A stretch of DNA of 64,000 nt from Vibrio pacinii DSM 19139. GTDB taxonomy: Bacteria > Pseudomonadota > Gammaproteobacteria > Enterobacterales > Vibrionaceae. Of this stretch, positions 34,070 to 45,560 are shown piece after piece. The position numbers were made by a program, and so were the translations under genes. Location of the stretch: the NCBI RefSeq assembly GCF_000711795.1, contig NZ_JONH01000020.1, forward strand, positions 1 through 64,000, written 5' to 3'. Below the pieces are notes generated by a model. The model had not been told where the DNA came from, did no database searches, and was given only the letters and a program-made list of their open reading frames with translations. The stretch's first letter is position 1; each line of letters begins with the position of its first letter.

Positions 34070-35149
34070 ATGCCGCTTTCTCGTCTCATCATTAAGCAAT
34101 TTCGAAACATTAAAGCCTGTGATATTGAACTATCAGCAGGCTTTAACTTTCTTATTGGACTCAACGGTAGTGGCAAAACCAGTATCCTAGAAGCGATTTA
34201 TTTGCTCGGACATGGTCGTTCATTTAAGAGCTCATTAACTGGGCGAGTGATTCAAAATGACTGCAGTGAACTGTTTGTTCATGGGCGTTTTTTGAACTCG
34301 GATCAATTTGAGCTACCAATTGGCATTAATAAGCAGCGTGATGGCTCGACAGAGGTTAAAATAGGCGGTCAATCTGGGCAAAAACTGGCACAGTTAGCGC
34401 AAGTTTTGCCATTGCAGTTGATTCATCCTGAAGGGTTTGAACTACTCACGGATGGACCAAAACAACGACGTGCATTTATCGATTGGGGCGTGTTCCATAC
34501 CGAACCTGCTTTTTATGATGCATGGGGGCGTTTTAAGCGCCTCAACAAGCAACGTAATGCGTTATTAAAAACCGCGACCAGTTATCGTGAACTCAGTTAC
34601 TGGGATCAAGAAATGGCGCGTTTAGCGCAACAGATTGATGTTTGGCGTAGTGCTTACGTGGCACAAATGAAGCTGGTGGCTGAAGAGTTGTGCCAAGGTT
34701 TTTTACCCGAATTTGATATTCAATTGAAGTATTCAAGAGGCTGGGATAAGGACACCCCTTATCAGCAGATCCTCGAAAAAAACTTCGAGCGTGATCAATC
34801 GCTTGGTTACACGTTTAGTGGCCCGAATAAAGCGGATTTAAAAATTAAAGTGAATGGAACGCCAGTAGAAGACGTTTTATCACGAGGTCAGTTGAAGTTA
34901 ATGGTATGTGCACTGCGTGTCGCACAAGGGCAGCACCTTACTCAATTGACGGGCAAGCAATGCATCTACTTGATAGATGACTTTGCTTCTGAATTAGATA
35001 GCCAACGTCGACAGCGCTTAGCAGACTGCTTAAAAGCGACGGGGGCTCAGGTTTTTGTAAGTTCTATTACTGAAAGCCAAGTTGCTGACATGATTGAGTC
35101 AAACAGCAAGATGTTTCATGTGGAACATGGCACAATAGGACACGGATAA
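34070..35149 (+). CDS. recF: Recombination mediator RecF
   Basis: 359-residue SMC-like ATPase that works with RecO and RecR to load RecA at gaps. The Walker A motif GLNGSGKTS is at residues 30-38, the signature-type [17 protein letters not shown] lies near 265, and Walker [12 protein letters not shown] near 301. The ATG is 1 bp after the dnaN TAG. The C-terminal codons for MFHVEHG overlap a parS-like palindrome (see 35112-35127). Confidence 0.96.
   Translation: MPLSRLIIKQFRNIKACDIELSAGFNFLIGLNGSGKTSILEAIYLLGHGRSFKSSLTGRVIQNDCSELFVHGRFLNSDQFELPIGINKQRDGSTEVKIGGQSGQKLAQLAQVLPLQLIHPEGFELLTDGPKQRRAFIDWGVFHTEPAFYDAWGRFKRLNKQRNALLKTATSYRELSYWDQEMARLAQQIDVWRSAYVAQMKLVAEELCQGFLPEFDIQLKYSRGWDKDTPYQQILEKNFERDQSLGYTFSGPNKADLKIKVNGTPVEDVLSRGQLKLMVCALRVAQGQHLTQLTGKQCIYLIDDFASELDSQRRQRLADCLKATGAQVFVSSITESQVADMIESNSKMFHVEHGTIGHG
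35112..35127. promoter_or_regulatory. parS-like palindrome in the recF 3' end (candidate ParB site)
   Basis: TGTTTCATGTGGAACA differs at two positions from the ParB site consensus TGTTTCACGTGAAACA. The central CACGTG is altered to CATGTG by a synonymous His codon. It is about 11 kb from oriC and 14 kb from parAB. Binding by ParB is an inference. Confidence 0.45.
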
Positions 35150-35164
35150 ATAGCGAGAGAGTAA

Positions 35165-37588
<2,424 letters not shown>

Positions 37589-37609
37589 TCTGGCGCCACT
37601 TTAGTCATC

Positions 37610-37636
37610 AATACCGTCCAATCTTGGGCGGTATTT
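37610..37636 (+). terminator. Terminator after gyrB
   Basis: AATACCGTCC-AATCTT-GGGCGGTATTTT forms an 8-bp stem with a T tail. It ends the dnaA-dnaN-recF-gyrB cluster. Confidence 0.85.
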
Positions 37637-37689
37637 TCGTTTTTAAGTGACTGAAATTAATGAGGATGAAAAATTTTTTAATTTTTTCT

Positions 37690-37718
37690 CTTGAAACGAT
37701 TTTGCCGCACCCCTATAT
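37690..37718 (+). promoter_or_regulatory. Sigma-32 (RpoH) heat-shock promoter of ibpA
   Basis: CTTGAAA (37690-37696), a 13-bp spacer and CCCCTATAT (37710-37718) match the sigma-32 consensus CTTGAAA / CCCCATNT. The predicted start near 37725 gives a leader of about 227 nt before ibpA. Confidence 0.88.
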
Positions 37719-37724
37719 CTATTG

Positions 37725-37951
37725 GTGAAGAGGTTGGCTGTCTTGCTCAGTCGAGAAGAAACAGGCCTCCGGTACCGCTAAAGCCGTCTCGCTCGCTGGA
37801 GGATTCGGAGTTAGCCCTGATTTAAAATCCCGATTCTAACCATGTCCCTGTGCAATATTGCCTGTGGAGTGGCAAAGAATCACTTAGTCGCCAGTGCATC
37901 TGGTACTGGAAACTCACGGCTAAGACTATTGCTTATCAAGAGGATAGTATT
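37725..37951 (+). ncRNA. ibpA 5' leader with ROSE-type RNA thermometer
   Basis: The leader contains several possible stem-loops. In the last one, ACTAT (37925-37929) pairs with ATAGT (37944-37948), and between them UUGCU faces the Shine-Dalgarno AGAGGA (37939-37944). U(U/C)GCU opposite AGGA is the hallmark of ROSE-type thermometers that block translation of small heat-shock genes at low temperature. E. coli ibpA has one. Other stems are suggested by GCCTCC/GGAGG in 37763-37803. The fold was judged by eye. Confidence 0.72.
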
Positions 37952-38386
37952 ATGAGAACTGCAGATTTCACTCCTTTATACCGCAACGCAATCGGCTTTG
38001 ATCGTCTGGTTGATATGATGGAAGCGTCCGCCGCTAAAAACAGTTCAGGCGGTTACCCTCCATACAACATTGAACAGCAAGATGATAACCACTACCGTAT
38101 CACTATGGCTGTGGCAGGTTTTGCTGAAGATCAGCTAGAACTGACTCAGGCAGAACACACCTTGATTGTTAAAGGTGAACGTAAAGCCGAAGAGGGTAAA
38201 AGTTACATTTACCAAGGTATTGCTGAGCGCGACTTTGAACGCAAATTCCAACTTGCTGACTATGTAAAAGTCATCGGTGCGAGCATGGAAAACGGTCTAT
38301 TGCATATCGACCTAGAGCGTGAAATTCCCCAAGCAATGCAACCACGTAAAATTGCGATTAATAATAAAGATTTAATCGAAGGTTAA
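37952..38386 (+). CDS. ibpA: Small heat-shock protein IbpA (Hsp20)
   Basis: 144-residue ATP-independent holdase that coats aggregating proteins for DnaK/ClpB. The alpha-crystallin domain spans about residues 36-128 (PPYNIEQQDDNHYRITMAVAG ... GLLHIDLERE). The C-terminal IAI (in RKIAINNK) is the I-X-I/V motif. The start MRTADFTPL follows the thermometer-sequestered SD; the longer frame from 37850 translates the leader. Its stop codon overlaps the stop of the convergent GGDEF-EAL gene within TTAA, with no terminator between them. Confidence 0.96.
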   Translation: MRTADFTPLYRNAIGFDRLVDMMEASAAKNSSGGYPPYNIEQQDDNHYRITMAVAGFAEDQLELTQAEHTLIVKGERKAEEGKSYIYQGIAERDFERKFQLADYVKVIGASMENGLLHIDLEREIPQAMQPRKIAINNKDLIEG

Positions 38387-40557
38387 GTATTGACTGTTTG
38401 AGTTTGACTTAACTCTAGTAGGGCGGGGCGACCAAATAGGAAGCCTTGCCCAAAGTCGCATTTTAGTTGCTCAAGTAGAAACTCCTGTTGATAAGTTTCA
38501 ATGCCTTCCGCGATCACTTTCATGTCTAAATTATGAGCCAAAGTGATAATACTTTGTGCCACCTTTAAATCCCCCTTGTTTGAGTTAATTTTATCGATAA
38601 ATGTCTTATCTATTTTGAGGTAGGTGGCGGGTATATCTTTCAGTACTGCCAGTGATGAATAGCCAGTCCCGAAATCGTCTATAGCAATAGATATTCCTAA
38701 GTCGTTGAATTTATGCAATAACCTTTTGCTTTGTTCTAAGTTGGTCATTAGTGTGGTTTCAGTGAGCTCAAGCTTCAAGCAGGAAGGTGAAACTTGGTAT
38801 TTTTCTATGATTTGTTTGAAGCGAGAGAAAATATTGACATCCGTCAGTTGGTTGGCAGATAAGTTAATGGCGACGATGGGTTGGAATTCGTTGTTATCGG
38901 CAATGAATTGGCATGCTAGCTCCATCACACAGTACCCTAATTCGTGAATGACAGCGGTTTTTTCTGCCTCTTCAATGAAGTCTCCTGGATAAAGTAGCCC
39001 GCGTTTAGGGTGTTGCCATCGCACTAACGCTTCATAGCAATGAATATCGCGATTGGTGAGCTGGTATATGGGCTGATAATGGAGAAGAAGCTGTTGCTCT
39101 CTGATCGCGTTTTTTAAATCTTGCATCAGTAGCATTCGCTCTAGGTCGGCATGTTTAATCTCACGATCGAAAAATTGGTACTGACAGCGTCCAGCCTGTT
39201 TGGCTTGATACATCGCAAAATCAACATGCTGCATGACTTGTGCCACACTATTTCCATCTTGAGGAACCAAGACTATACCCATGGATGCAGATAATGGACG
39301 GTGATTATTGATGGAGGAATTGGGGTCGGCAATCGTTTGAATCGCTTTATCCGCGAGTTGCTCTACTTCATGTCTATGCTGATAAGGTAATATTACGGCA
39401 AACTCATCACCGCTAATACGAGTAATGGTGAGAGCGGTATCAAATACGTCGATTAAATGCTGGCTGACATCGACGAGTACCTGGTCTCCCATACTATGAC
39501 CATATTGATCGTTAATTAATTTAAAATTATCCAGATCTAAGAAAAGTAAAGCGTAGTGTTCTTTACGCTGCTCAGAGTGCAAAATCACATCGTTCAATAT
39601 CTCGGTAAATCTTCTCCGGTTGTGTAAACCTGTCAGCATATCTGTGTTGGCGAGCTTCACAAGTTGTACCGTTTTTTCATCAACCGCCTTTTGAAGTTTA
39701 TTGGGTAAGGTGGCGTAGTAGTAAAAAAATAGGCTGAGTGACGAACTGATGACAACGACAACTAGGGAATTGATAAGCACTGAACTAAGCCAGTTGTCCG
39801 TTACAGGTAAGCCTACAGTCAGCGTCCATTGATTGTTGGGTACTTCGATAGTCGTGGCGGCGGAAATCCAATGCGAGGGTATTTCAACACCATAGAAAAC
39901 GTCCATTTGGCCTGTATCTGGGTGGAGGCGAGAAAGTTGAAAATCTAGGTTATCTTTTTTTAGCTTGATTAAATCACTACTATTTATCAGCTTATCGAGC
40001 AAAATAAGTGCAGAAGCAAACCCCCAAAATGTCTCTTGATCATTAGGGTCAAGAAAAACAGGACGACGGGCGACTAATCCAACTCCTCCTTGCTTTAAAC
40101 GAAATGGTCCCGCAAGGGTGAGCTTTGAGGATTGCAGTGCCGCAATGGCCTCTTTTTTACGCCTATCATCTTTTAATAGGTCATGACCAATGGCTTGATC
40201 ATTGCCTTCTAATGGATAGATTCGTCGAATAACGCCTTCAGGTGCGAGCTGTAAGTTGCTGATAAGTTTGCTAATTGAAAGGATCTCTTTGGCATAGCTG
40301 GTAAAGTTGTCCATATTGCCTTGATTCTGTATTACCTCAAAGGCAAGAATTTGGGTCGAAGCAATCAGAGCGGTATGCAGCTCTTTTTCAAGATTTTTAG
40401 CTTGAGTGTAAGCGACTTGAGAAGCCAACTGCATTTTGTCTTGAGTGGCAGCTTGTTGAGTTAAATTGACCAACCAAAATCCAATAAACAATAAAAAACC
40501 AAACACGACAGTGGTCGTTAGTAGTGGTCGCTTAATATTCAGCAGGTGGCCCATCAT
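38383..40557 (-). CDS. Membrane GGDEF-EAL protein (c-di-GMP turnover)
   Basis: 724-residue protein. A first TM helix (about 13-32) is followed by a roughly 220-residue periplasmic sensor region of unrecognised type, then a second TM helix (about 255-280). The cytoplasmic GGDEF domain (about 290-460) carries SGDEF in place of GGDEF at its active site. The EAL domain (about 470-715) has YEALVRWQHP and the catalytic DDFGTGYSSL. The EAL motifs look intact, so phosphodiesterase activity is likely. Cyclase activity with SGDEF is uncertain, as such variants can be active or act only as GTP sensors. AGGA precedes the ATG. The ligand is unknown. Confidence 0.9.
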   Translation of the reverse strand: MMGHLLNIKRPLLTTTVVFGFLLFIGFWLVNLTQQAATQDKMQLASQVAYTQAKNLEKELHTALIASTQILAFEVIQNQGNMDNFTSYAKEILSISKLISNLQLAPEGVIRRIYPLEGNDQAIGHDLLKDDRRKKEAIAALQSSKLTLAGPFRLKQGGVGLVARRPVFLDPNDQETFWGFASALILLDKLINSSDLIKLKKDNLDFQLSRLHPDTGQMDVFYGVEIPSHWISAATTIEVPNNQWTLTVGLPVTDNWLSSVLINSLVVVVISSSLSLFFYYYATLPNKLQKAVDEKTVQLVKLANTDMLTGLHNRRRFTEILNDVILHSEQRKEHYALLFLDLDNFKLINDQYGHSMGDQVLVDVSQHLIDVFDTALTITRISGDEFAVILPYQHRHEVEQLADKAIQTIADPNSSINNHRPLSASMGIVLVPQDGNSVAQVMQHVDFAMYQAKQAGRCQYQFFDREIKHADLERMLLMQDLKNAIREQQLLLHYQPIYQLTNRDIHCYEALVRWQHPKRGLLYPGDFIEEAEKTAVIHELGYCVMELACQFIADNNEFQPIVAINLSANQLTDVNIFSRFKQIIEKYQVSPSCLKLELTETTLMTNLEQSKRLLHKFNDLGISIAIDDFGTGYSSLAVLKDIPATYLKIDKTFIDKINSNKGDLKVAQSIITLAHNLDMKVIAEGIETYQQEFLLEQLKCDFGQGFLFGRPALLELSQTQTVNT

Positions 40558-40626
40558 TTCTCATCCTGATCGCTAAGCAGGTGCACCGTAACAATCAAAA
40601 TCAACACAAATGATCAGTGCAGCGGC

Positions 40627-41892
40627 TTAACCGTTATTAGAAATGTCACTAGTATAGGCACGAATAACCTCTTCTGCGATGATAGAAATCCCTTTTTGCA
40701 TCATCTCATCATTTTGTACATAGTTCATACGCAAGCATTGGTGAGCATGTTGCCAGTCATCTTGTTGGCCAATAAAGAAGTACTCGCCCGGAACAATCAA
40801 CACGCCGCGTGCTTTAAGGCGTTTATACAGTTCCATTGTGGTGATGGGTAGCTCATCAAACCAAAGCCACAAGAAGATCGCGCCCTCTGGCTTATGGATA
40901 CGAAAACGCGAGTCTGTAATTGCCTTTTGTAACAGTTCAACCGCGCGCTGTGATTTCTGTTGGTAGAACGGTTTGATCACGTCAGCGCTGAGCTTGAGCA
41001 AGTCTCCTTTACCGATAATATGGTTGGCAATTGCAGGGCCAAGGCTGCCGGGCGCCAAGCTGATAATCCCATTCATATTGGTCAAGGCTTGTGTTATTTC
41101 TTCGCTGGCGATCACGATTCCGCAGCGTACGCCGGGTAAACCGAGTTTAGATAGGCTCATACACAAGATGGTGTTGTCATTCCAAAATGGTTCGACGTCT
41201 TCAAAGATGATATTGGGGAAAGGTAGACCGTAGGCATTATCAATGATTAACGGGATATTGTTTTCACGTGCCAGCTTATCGAGCTTGTGAATCTCTTGAT
41301 CGGTAAGCACGTTACCAGTCGGATTGGTGGGGCGAGAAGCGCAAATGGCCGCGACAGACTCATCCACTTTAAGCTGTTCAAAATCGACATGGTACTTGAA
41401 AAGGCCATTGTCGAGCATTTCGATCTCTGGATGATAAGAGACAAAAATGTCCTCATCGATACCCGCATCACCATAGCCAATATATTCTGGCGCAAGAGGC
41501 AACAAAATTTTCTTGTGCGAGCCGTCTGGCTGCTGGCCAGCCAATAGGTTAAATAGGTAGAAGAAACCGCTTTGGCTACCGTTGGTTAGACTGATATTTT
41601 TTTCTGATATATCCCAGCCGTAGGTCTGTTTTAGTAGTTTGGCCAGCGATTTAACAAAAGCATCTTTACCTTGCGGCCCGTCGTAGTTGGCCATGGCTGC
41701 CACCAGTTCGCCACTGGCGAGCATCTCTTCACTGGCTTGATGAAAGTAATCGAGCATGGCGGGAATAGCGGCTGGATTGCCTCCGCCGAGCATGATGGCA
41801 CCGGGGGTGCGTAGACCATCATTCAAGTCATCCATTAATTGAGTGATTCCGGAGTACTGATTAAACTTTTCGCCAAACTTAGAGAACTGCAT
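40627..41892 (-). CDS. avtA: Valine-pyruvate aminotransferase AvtA
   Basis: 421-residue PLP-dependent fold-type I aminotransferase that exchanges amino groups between valine and pyruvate (alanine synthesis). The N-terminus (QYSGITQLMDDLNDGLRTPG and LGGGNPAAIPAM) is specific to AvtA. The PLP Lys is in CMSLSKLGLPGVRCG near residue 253 and NPTGNVLTD lies near 195. It stands alone between the GGDEF-EAL gene and glyS. An inverted repeat GACCAA/TTGGTC (41939-41957) upstream is an unassigned possible operator. Confidence 0.94.
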   Translation of the reverse strand: MQFSKFGEKFNQYSGITQLMDDLNDGLRTPGAIMLGGGNPAAIPAMLDYFHQASEEMLASGELVAAMANYDGPQGKDAFVKSLAKLLKQTYGWDISEKNISLTNGSQSGFFYLFNLLAGQQPDGSHKKILLPLAPEYIGYGDAGIDEDIFVSYHPEIEMLDNGLFKYHVDFEQLKVDESVAAICASRPTNPTGNVLTDQEIHKLDKLARENNIPLIIDNAYGLPFPNIIFEDVEPFWNDNTILCMSLSKLGLPGVRCGIVIASEEITQALTNMNGIISLAPGSLGPAIANHIIGKGDLLKLSADVIKPFYQQKSQRAVELLQKAITDSRFRIHKPEGAIFLWLWFDELPITTMELYKRLKARGVLIVPGEYFFIGQQDDWQHAHQCLRMNYVQNDEMMQKGISIIAEEVIRAYTSDISNNG

Positions 41893-42029
41893 TTCTTTTT
41901 GTACCTAATTCATTGTTGTCATTGCTTTTATAAAGAAAGACCAATGCGTGGTTGGTCAATAGAGTAATCCCTGAACATACCTTAATGGTGTGGTCACGAA
42001 AAGCACTAATTCTGTGCAACAGATAAAAC

Positions 42030-42056
42030 AAAGCCCAACTCCGAGGAGTTGGGCTT
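42030..42056 (-). terminator. Terminator of glyQS
   Basis: On the minus strand AAGCCCAACTCC-TC-GGAGTTGGGCTTTG is a very stable 12-bp stem followed by TTTGTTTT. Confidence 0.92.
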
Positions 42057-42097
42057 AGATAACGGTCTTTATACTAAAGAGCGGCTATTGCAGCGGG

Positions 42098-44179
42098 TTA
42101 TTTTTGCAATAGTGAAATATCTGCAATCTGCAGGAACAGATTACGCAGGTTGTTCAATAGTGTCAGGCGGTTGTTCTTCAGCGCTTCGTCATCGGCCATT
42201 ACCATCACGTTATCGAAGAAGGCATCGACAGGCTCACGTAGCTCAGCCAGTTTGCTTAGCGCTTGCTGGTAGTTGCCTGTTGCAAAGGCGGGTTCTAGCG
42301 CTTCAGTCATCACTTCAACGTTTTCAGCGAGTATTTTCTCAGCGTCTTCTTGTAGCAATGCTAAGTCGATTTCAGCTGCTAGCTCACCGTCAAATTTGGC
42401 CAGAATGTTACCCACACGCTTGTTTGCCGCTGCGAGAGCTTCTGCAGCGTCCAGTTCACGGAAGTGAGAAACGGCTTTAACACGTTGGTCAAAGTCAGCT
42501 GGTTTGGTTGGACGACGTGCCAGTACCGCTTGGATGACATCAACGCTGAAACCAGCATCTTGATACCATGCGCGGAAACGGCCAAGCATAAAGTCGATAA
42601 CGTCAGCTTCTACGTTGTCATTGGTTAGCTTATCACCCAGTAGTGCTTTCGCTTTACCGATTAAGTCGGTTAGGTCAAGGTTGTAGCCATTTTCAACGAT
42701 GATGCGCAGCACACCGAGTGACGCGCGACGTAGGGCAAATGGGTCAGAACCCTTAGGGGCTTGGCCAATACCAAAGATACCGACAATTGTGTCTAGCTTA
42801 TCCGCCATGGCTACGGCAGAAGAGATGCCTGTGCTTGGCAGGTCGTCGCCAGCGAAACGCGGCATGTATTGCTCGTATAGCGCCAGCGCAACTTGCTCGT
42901 CTTCACCGTCATGGGTTGCGTAGTGCATGCCCATCACACCTTGGGTATCGGTAAATTCGAATACCATCGATGTCATTAGGTCACATTTCGCAAGCAAACC
43001 TGCACGTTTCGATTTCTCTACGTTAGCATCGATTTGTTCAGCGATGTAGCCAGCCAGCTCAGTAATACGATCAGTCTTGTCTTTGATTGTCCCAAGCTGT
43101 TTTTGGAAAATGGCTTGATCTAGTTCAGGTAGACGGTCGATTAGCGGGCGCTTACGGTCAGTGTTAAAGAAGAACTCAGCATCGGCTAGACGTGGGCGTA
43201 CTACCTTTTCGTTACCTTCGATAACGTAGCGAGGCTCTTTAGATTCGATGTTTGAAACGAAGATGAAGTTAGGTAGTAGCTTCTTGTTGTCATCGCCTTC
43301 TCCGTATGAGTAGACGGGGAAGTACTTCTGGTCACCTTTCATGGTGTAAACCAAGGCTTCCGAAGGCACTTTTAGGAACTCTTCTTCGAACTTAGCCGTA
43401 AGAACGACAGGCCATTCAACCAAAGAAGTCACTTCTTCAACGAGATCATCTTCAAGATCAGCAATACCGCCAACCGCTGCTGCTGCTTTTTGGGCGTCAG
43501 CAAGGATGATCGCTTTACGTTCTTGGTAATCAGCCATCACTTTACCGCGCTCTGCTAGAATCGCAGGGTATTGCTCAGCAGAGTCGATAGTGAACTCTTG
43601 CTCACCCATGAAACGGTGGCCACGAATAGTGCGGCTTGATGCGACGCCGAGAATTTCACCTTCGATAAGGTCGCTGCCCATTAGCATCGTCAGGGTTTTC
43701 ACTGGGCGGATAAATTGGGTGGTTTTGTTGCCCCAACGCATTGGTTTTGCGATCGGTAGGTTAGCCAGTGCTTTTGCGGCCAGCTCAACCACGATCTCAG
43801 ACGTTGCTTGGCCTTTGACTTCTTGTTTGAAAAGGAGCCATTCGCCTTTGTCTGTTGTTAGACGCTCTGCTTGATCAACGGTGATGCCGTTACCACGAGC
43901 CCAACCTTGCGCGGCTTTGGTCGCATTACCTTCAGCGTCGAAGGCAACCGCAATGGCAGGACCACGTTTTTCTACTACTTTGTCTGCTTGGCCTTCAGCT
44001 AGCGCCGCGACACGTAGTGCAAGGCGGCGAGGGGCTGCGTACCACTTCACGCCTTCATGAGCGAGATTGGCTTCTTTAAGCTCCGCTTCGAAGTTGGCAG
44101 CAAATGCTTCTGCTAGTGTACGAAGTTGCGTTGGTGGTAGCTCTTCGGTACCCAGTTCAATTAAAAATTCTTTTGCCAT
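42098..44179 (-). CDS. glyS: Glycine-tRNA ligase beta subunit
   Basis: 693-residue large subunit of the alpha2beta2 bacterial glycyl-tRNA synthetase, which binds tRNA-Gly. The N-terminal [25 protein letters not shown] is the family hallmark. A central HD-type region and a C-terminal anticodon-binding domain follow. Length is close to E. coli GlyS (689). It starts 2 bp after the glyQ stop, with GGAGAAG before the ATG. Confidence 0.97.
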   Translation of the reverse strand: MAKEFLIELGTEELPPTQLRTLAEAFAANFEAELKEANLAHEGVKWYAAPRRLALRVAALAEGQADKVVEKRGPAIAVAFDAEGNATKAAQGWARGNGITVDQAERLTTDKGEWLLFKQEVKGQATSEIVVELAAKALANLPIAKPMRWGNKTTQFIRPVKTLTMLMGSDLIEGEILGVASSRTIRGHRFMGEQEFTIDSAEQYPAILAERGKVMADYQERKAIILADAQKAAAAVGGIADLEDDLVEEVTSLVEWPVVLTAKFEEEFLKVPSEALVYTMKGDQKYFPVYSYGEGDDNKKLLPNFIFVSNIESKEPRYVIEGNEKVVRPRLADAEFFFNTDRKRPLIDRLPELDQAIFQKQLGTIKDKTDRITELAGYIAEQIDANVEKSKRAGLLAKCDLMTSMVFEFTDTQGVMGMHYATHDGEDEQVALALYEQYMPRFAGDDLPSTGISSAVAMADKLDTIVGIFGIGQAPKGSDPFALRRASLGVLRIIVENGYNLDLTDLIGKAKALLGDKLTNDNVEADVIDFMLGRFRAWYQDAGFSVDVIQAVLARRPTKPADFDQRVKAVSHFRELDAAEALAAANKRVGNILAKFDGELAAEIDLALLQEDAEKILAENVEVMTEALEPAFATGNYQQALSKLAELREPVDAFFDNVMVMADDEALKNNRLTLLNNLRNLFLQIADISLLQK

Positions 44180-44181
44180 GA

Positions 44182-45117
44182 TTACTTCTCCTCGTTCGCT
44201 TTATTTTCTACAGAACGACACATAGGGAAGCCAAGAGCTTCACGTGACGCGTAGTATGCTTCTGCAACCGCTTTGGTTAGGTTGCGGATACGAAGGATGT
44301 AACGTTGGCGCTCGGTAACCGAGATCGCTTTACGAGCATCAAGTAGGTTGAAGGCATGACCGGCTTTTAAAATGCGTTCATAAGCAGGAAGTGGCAGCGG
44401 CTTTTCTAGTTCTAGCAGCTCTTTACACTCTTTCTCACACTGTTCGAAGAAGCTGAATAGGAAGTCAACATCGGCGTGTTCGAAGTTGTAGGTTGATTGC
44501 TCAACTTCGTTCTGGTGGAAGATATCACCGTAAGTGACGTTAGAGCCGTCAGGTGCGACGTTCCATACCAGGTCGTAAACCGAATCAACTTCTTGAATGT
44601 ACATCGCCAGACGCTCGATACCGTACGTAATCTCACCGGTGACGGGTTTGCACTCAAGGCCGCCAACTTGCTGGAAGTAAGTAAACTGAGTCACTTCCAT
44701 ACCGTTAAGCCAAACTTCCCAGCCAAGACCCCATGCGCCAAGGGTCGGGTTTTCCCAGTTATCTTCCACGAAGCGGATGTCGTGAACCAGCGGATCAACA
44801 CCAAGCACTTCAAGGGAACCTAAGTACAACTCTTGGATATTGTCTGGCGATGGTTTTAGCGCTACTTGGAATTGATAGTAGTGCTGAAGACGGTTCGGGT
44901 TTTCACCGTAGCGGCCATCGGTTGGGCGACGTGAAGGTTGTACATAAGCGGTCGACATTGGCTCAGGGCCAAGTGCACGTAGACATGTCATTGGGTGGGA
45001 GGTGCCCGCACCTACTTCCATATCTAAAGGTTGAACAATAGTACAACCGTTTTGTGCCCAATAATCCTGCAGCGCGAGGATCATTCCCTGGAAGGTTTTG
45101 ATATCGTATTTTTGCAT
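44182..45117 (-). CDS. glyQ: Glycine-tRNA ligase alpha subunit
   Basis: 311-residue catalytic subunit that activates glycine. It is highly conserved: [20 protein letters not shown] at the start and [20 protein letters not shown] near residue 60 are near-identical to E. coli GlyQ (303 residues). The divergent Mn riboswitch lies upstream. A stem CCCAGA/TCTGGG (45173-45191) falls in the leader region, but it does not resemble a T-box. Confidence 0.97.
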   Translation of the reverse strand: MQKYDIKTFQGMILALQDYWAQNGCTIVQPLDMEVGAGTSHPMTCLRALGPEPMSTAYVQPSRRPTDGRYGENPNRLQHYYQFQVALKPSPDNIQELYLGSLEVLGVDPLVHDIRFVEDNWENPTLGAWGLGWEVWLNGMEVTQFTYFQQVGGLECKPVTGEITYGIERLAMYIQEVDSVYDLVWNVAPDGSNVTYGDIFHQNEVEQSTYNFEHADVDFLFSFFEQCEKECKELLELEKPLPLPAYERILKAGHAFNLLDARKAISVTERQRYILRIRNLTKAVAEAYYASREALGFPMCRSVENKANEEK

Positions 45118-45299
45118 AGTAATTCGCGCGATTCTTCTGTCTGAAAATGAGAAAAAATAACAATCAAGTATACCCAGATATTAGGTCTGGGAGTAGGGCT
45201 AATCTTGATTAATTGCTAAGCAAAAATATCCTTTAATAGAAATATACTGGCTTATATAACCAAACTTTCTTAAAAGAGAGTAAATTTGCACTTTAGGGC

Positions 45300-45328
45300 T
45301 TGAGATAGCAGCCAGAGACGGATAGAAT
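45300..45328 (+). promoter_or_regulatory. Promoter of the Mn riboswitch / exporter transcript
   Basis: TTGAGA (45300-45305), a 17-bp spacer and TAGAAT (45323-45328). The predicted start near 45335 coincides with the first base of the riboswitch P1 stem. Confidence 0.75.
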
Positions 45329-45334
45329 TCCGGC

Positions 45335-45483
45335 GTCTTTGGGGAGTAGCTTACCTATTTATCAACACCGATATATTAGGTTCGTTCGTCAACATAATTG
45401 ATGCAAAATCATCATGGCGTTCGAGACAGAGGTTTGGCAATAACACAACAAAAACTGCCTCTTTGTTTAGCAAGACCTTAGAC
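45335..45483 (+). ncRNA. yybP-ykoY manganese riboswitch
   Basis: The 443-bp gap between glyQ and the exporter gene contains the three conserved elements of this class in order: TTTGGGGAGTAGC (45338-45350), TCGTCAACAT (45385-45394 region) and AGCAAGACCTT (45469-45479). P1 can form from GTCT (45335-45338) and AGAC (45480-45483). A competing hairpin, AGACAAA (45480-45486) with TTTGTCT (45515-45521), shares the 3' P1 strand and could be the switch. The aptamer binds Mn2+ and usually turns on Mn exporters, which fits the next gene. No U tract follows, so translational control seems more likely than termination. Confidence 0.88.
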
Positions 45484-45560
45484 AAATCATCACGAACCGA
45501 GGCGGGGCGTGAGGTTTGTCTTTGGTTAAAATCATTATCCCTGCCTCATAAGAGCATGTC

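Noticed and set aside
45118..45200. T-box or other amino-acid riboswitch in front of glyQ
   Set aside because: Only a single 6-bp stem is present; there is no T-box sequence, and T-boxes are not expected in this group.
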